Assembly (NCBI GenBank): GCA_017536285.1
Contig: JAFXHP010000106.1
Span: 1-8,488, forward strand
Direction of reading: 5' to 3'
From: Clostridia bacterium
GTDB lineage: Bacteria; Bacillota_A; Clostridia; UMGS1883; HGM11501
Length of the DNA: 8,488 nt
The position numbers and the translations under genes were made by a program. Below the pieces are notes generated by a model. It did no database searches and was not told where the DNA came from. It worked only from the letters and a program-made list of their open reading frames with translations. Shown here piece after piece: positions 6,688-8,488 of the stretch (position 1 is the stretch's first letter; every line of letters starts with the position of its first letter).

Positions 6688-6707
6688 CGGTTAGAGTAAA
6701 CTAACCG
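6688..6707. promoter_or_regulatory. Putative metal-repressor operator at the feoA start site
   Basis: CGGTTAG (6688-6694) and CTAACCG (6701-6707) form a perfect 7-bp inverted repeat with a six-base centre. The half-site GGTTAG/CTAACC equals that of the known DtxR box, although in DtxR the halves are one base apart. It covers the predicted feoA transcription start, an ideal place for repression. The adjacent DtxR-type regulator is the likely ligand; this is inference. Confidence 0.7.
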
Positions 6708-6732
6708 TTAAGCTGAGGGGAGTGAGACGTAA

Positions 6733-6945
6733 ATGACATTAAGAGAAGCAGAAGAAGGAAAAGAATACATCATAAAGGCAATTGATACAGACGATGAGGA
6801 GCTTGATGCGTTTCTGTTTTCTTTGGGCTGCTATCAAGGCGAAGCAATAACTGTCATTTCACACCTTAAAGGCGGATGCGTCGTTTCCATAAAGGACGGC
6901 AGATATAATATAGATAATGAGTTAGCCGAGGCGATATCAATTTAA
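6733..6945 (+). CDS. feoA: FeoA, small SH3-like protein of ferrous iron uptake
   Basis: The 70-residue product has the FeoA pattern: an opening MTLREAEEGKEYIIKAI, a DEEL-x-x-FLFSLG helix (residues 22-32) and a closing beta-barrel strand set ending in ELAEAISI. FeoA is a cytoplasmic SH3-like partner thought to modulate the FeoB transporter. The length is typical. A purine-rich GAGGGGAGTGAG stretch (6715-6726) serves as ribosome binding site. The gene is separated from feoB by 98 bases that hold a second operator-like repeat, so the two genes may not be expressed in strict proportion. Confidence 0.9.
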   Translation: MTLREAEEGKEYIIKAIDTDDEELDAFLFSLGCYQGEAITVISHLKGGCVVSIKDGRYNIDNELAEAISI

Positions 6946-6981
6946 GGCACGCTTTGGCATAACTTTTTATTTTCCTCGTGA

Positions 6982-6997
6982 GTTAGTCGTGACTAAC
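6982..6997. promoter_or_regulatory. Second operator-like repeat between feoA and feoB
   Basis: GTTAGTC (6982-6988) and GACTAAC (6991-6997) form a perfect inverted repeat with a two-base centre. The GTTAG and CTAAC halves are six bases apart, exactly as at the feoA operator. The site lies in the non-coding gap before feoB, which suggests separate metal control of feoB. Confidence 0.65.
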
Positions 6998-7007
6998 AGG
7001 CATGACG

Positions 7008-7013
7008 TATAAG
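7008..7013 (+). promoter_or_regulatory. Possible -10 element of a separate feoB promoter
   Basis: TATAAG (7008-7013) lies 11 bases after the second operator-like repeat and would start transcription near 7020, before the feoB ribosome binding site AGGAGG (7031-7036). No good -35 is found at 16-18 bases upstream, where the region is occupied by the repeat, so this is weak. Confidence 0.25.
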
Positions 7014-7043
7014 AAAAACAATTAATTTTGAGGAGGAATTTTC

Positions 7044-8378
7044 ATGAGAATTGCTTTAGCAGGCAATCCCAACTCAGGTAAAACCACTATGTATAACGGC
7101 CTGACAGGCAAAAACGAAAAAGTGGGAAACTGGGCAGGCGTAACTGTTGACAAAAAGGAAAGTGCCATCAAGAAAAATCTTTGTGATGGCAAAGAAGGAA
7201 TAATTGCAGTTGACCTTCCCGGTGCATATTCAATGTCACCCTTCACATCGGAGGAGAGTATTACGAGCAGCTTTGTTAAAAACGAAAATCCCGATGCGAT
7301 TATAAACATTGTTGATGCGACGAATCTCAGCAGAAGCCTGTTTTTCACAACTCAGCTTTTGGAGCTTGGAATTCCCGTGGTTGTTGCATTAAATAAGAGC
7401 GACATCAACGAAAAAAAGGAAACAAAAATTGACACAAAGCTTTTGTCTGAGCTTTTGAACTGCCCCGTTGTTGAAACAGTTTCCACTTCTGCTGACGGAC
7501 TTTCCGAGGTTGTTTCAGCGGCAATCGGCGTTATTGGAAAGGGACAGACTGCACCCTACACCCAGGGGGACATCGACCTTACGGATAAAGCAGTGGTTGT
7601 TGCGGCAGACAAAAAGAGGTTTAACTTTGTAAACAAAATCGTTGCTTCTGTTGAAACAAGAAAGGTTTTCACAAAGGATAAAAACTTCCAGGATAAGATT
7701 GATGCTGTTTTAACCAACAAATGGCTTGGTATTCCGATTTTCGCCGTTGTAATGTGGTTTGTGTTCTGGGTTTCCCAGGCTTGGCTCGGTCCTATGATTT
7801 CAGACCTTCTGGTTGGCTGGATTGAAGCCTTCGGCGCTGTTGTGGACGGCTGGATGGAATCATCCTCCTCCGAGCTTTTGAAAACACTTGTATCAAGTGC
7901 CATTGTTGATGGTGTAGGTGCCGTTGTAAGCTTTTTACCCCTTGTTATGGTAATGTATTTTATGATTGCCCTTTTGGAGGACTGCGGATATATGGCACGT
8001 GCAACAGTTGTGCTTGATCCCATCTTTAAAAAGGTTGGTCTTTCGGGAAAATCCGTAATCCCCTTCGTTATCGGTACAGGCTGTGCAATCCCCGGCGTTA
8101 TGGCGTGCCGTACCATAAGAAACGAGCGTGAAAGAAGAGCAACCGCAATGCTTGCACCCTTTATGCCCTGCGGAGCAAAGCTTCCCGTTATTTCCCTCTT
8201 TGTAGGGGCATTCTTTGCGGAATCTGCCTGGGTTGGAACTGCAATGTACTTTGCAGGTATCGTAATCATCCTTTTGTGTGCACTTTTGGTTAACAAAATC
8301 ACTGCCTATAAAGCAAGAAAATCCTTCTTTATCATAGAGCTTCCCGAATATAAATTCCCCAGTATAAGAAGAGCGGCC
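7044..8378 (+). CDS. feoB: FeoB ferrous iron transporter, 3' part missing
   Basis: FeoB is the membrane permease for Fe(II), with a cytoplasmic N-terminal G domain. The G motifs are intact: G1 GNPNSGKTT (7-15), G2 Thr34 in WAGVTV, G3 DLPG (57-60), G4 NKSD (117-120) and G5 STSADG (147-152). A linker follows (about 165-225), then NKWLGIPIF (225-233) and the first membrane half. This half contains the Gate-type GTGCAIPGVMACRTI (344-358) and MPCGAKLP (374-381), with the Cys residues proposed to lie in the iron path. The usual ELPEYKFPSIRRA stretch (432-444) is reached, but what should follow, the rest of the Gate repeats, is absent. The frame stays open to 8480 through unrelated sequence. The family is normally about 600-800 residues, so about a third or more is missing. 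AGGAGG lies seven bases before the ATG. The bases from about 8379 on should not be read as FeoB. Confidence 0.9.
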
Positions 8379-8488
8379 CCTTGTCAAGTGCGCATCTGCA
8401 GGTCTTGCGGAGAACCGGAACGCCGAGCTTTGCAGCAACGGACTTCATTTCCGCCGGAACGGATGCGTAGTCTTCGTTAAGGTCCGCG
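8373..8488 (-). other. G+C-rich foreign segment, open on the minus strand, joined to feoB
   Basis: From about 8373 the composition jumps to roughly 60% G+C by hand count (70 of 116), well above the rest of the window. The feoB frame then reads as Arg/Cys/Pro-rich text unlike any FeoB. On the minus strand, one frame entering from beyond 8488 is open across the whole segment and reads like a real protein, including the stretch ASVPAEMKSVAAKLGVPVLR. It loses sense at the junction and stops about 40 bases later. I cannot name it; a carbohydrate kinase (GHMP, galactokinase-like) is only a vague impression. A chimeric join at a contig end is the simplest explanation. Confidence 0.6.

Noticed and set aside
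7556..8302. A 248-codon open frame on the minus strand inside feoB.
   Set aside because: It lies opposite well-conserved FeoB sequence, its composition (Thr, Ser, Ile, Lys) is typical of a shadow frame, and no ribosome binding site or family resemblance is seen.
8379..8480. The last 34 codons of the feoB frame as a novel C-terminal extension of FeoB.
   Set aside because: The residues are Arg/Cys/Pro-rich noise, the G+C jumps, and the minus strand reads as a better protein, so this is a join and not a domain.

Overview
The window looks like chromosomal DNA from a low-to-moderate G+C Gram-positive anaerobe of the Clostridia, probably Lachnospiraceae-like. This is inferred from the A/T-rich intergenic regions with strong sigma-A-type promoters, the AGGAGG-type ribosome binding sites, the T-rich intrinsic terminators, and the gene types present (a Clostridia-style FeoA/FeoB pair, a DacF-like carboxypeptidase, an OPT transporter with a PqqD-like partner). 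No mobile element, CRISPR array, tRNA or rRNA was found.

Layout. Positions 1-240 hold a terminator from an upstream gene, a structured non-coding stretch and a good promoter. That promoter drives a RadC/JAMM-domain protein (241-930). A strong terminator-like hairpin follows; its 3' arm contains the ribosome binding site of the next gene, a secreted D-Ala-D-Ala carboxypeptidase (980-2125). After another terminator and a 15-bp A/T inverted repeat comes a peptide-utilisation block with its own promoters: the dipeptidase PepD (2315-3757), an OPT-family transporter (3846-5747), and a small PqqD-like protein (5744-6085) that overlaps the transporter by the four bases ATGA. A perfect bidirectional terminator (6087-6118) separates this block from a convergent DtxR/MntR-type regulator (6121-6492, minus strand).

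The regulator is divergent from feoA (6733-6945) and feoB (7044 onward). A near-consensus promoter precedes feoA, and a perfect 7-bp inverted repeat sits at its expected transcription start. A second inverted repeat with the same half-sites and spacing lies between feoA and feoB. The simplest reading is a ferrous iron uptake locus repressed by the adjacent metal-dependent regulator. That regulator has a Cys where MntR has Glu99, as in iron-sensing DtxR.

The feoB reading frame is normal through the G domain and the first part of the membrane domain. Near 8373-8379 it changes abruptly into about 110 bases of G+C-rich DNA that does not encode FeoB and is open on the opposite strand. This is most likely an assembly chimera at a contig end, less likely a real rearrangement.

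No wholly new system could be demonstrated. The points most worth following are the ribosome binding site buried in the radC/carboxypeptidase terminator, the OPT-PqqD coupling, and the paired iron-type operators.
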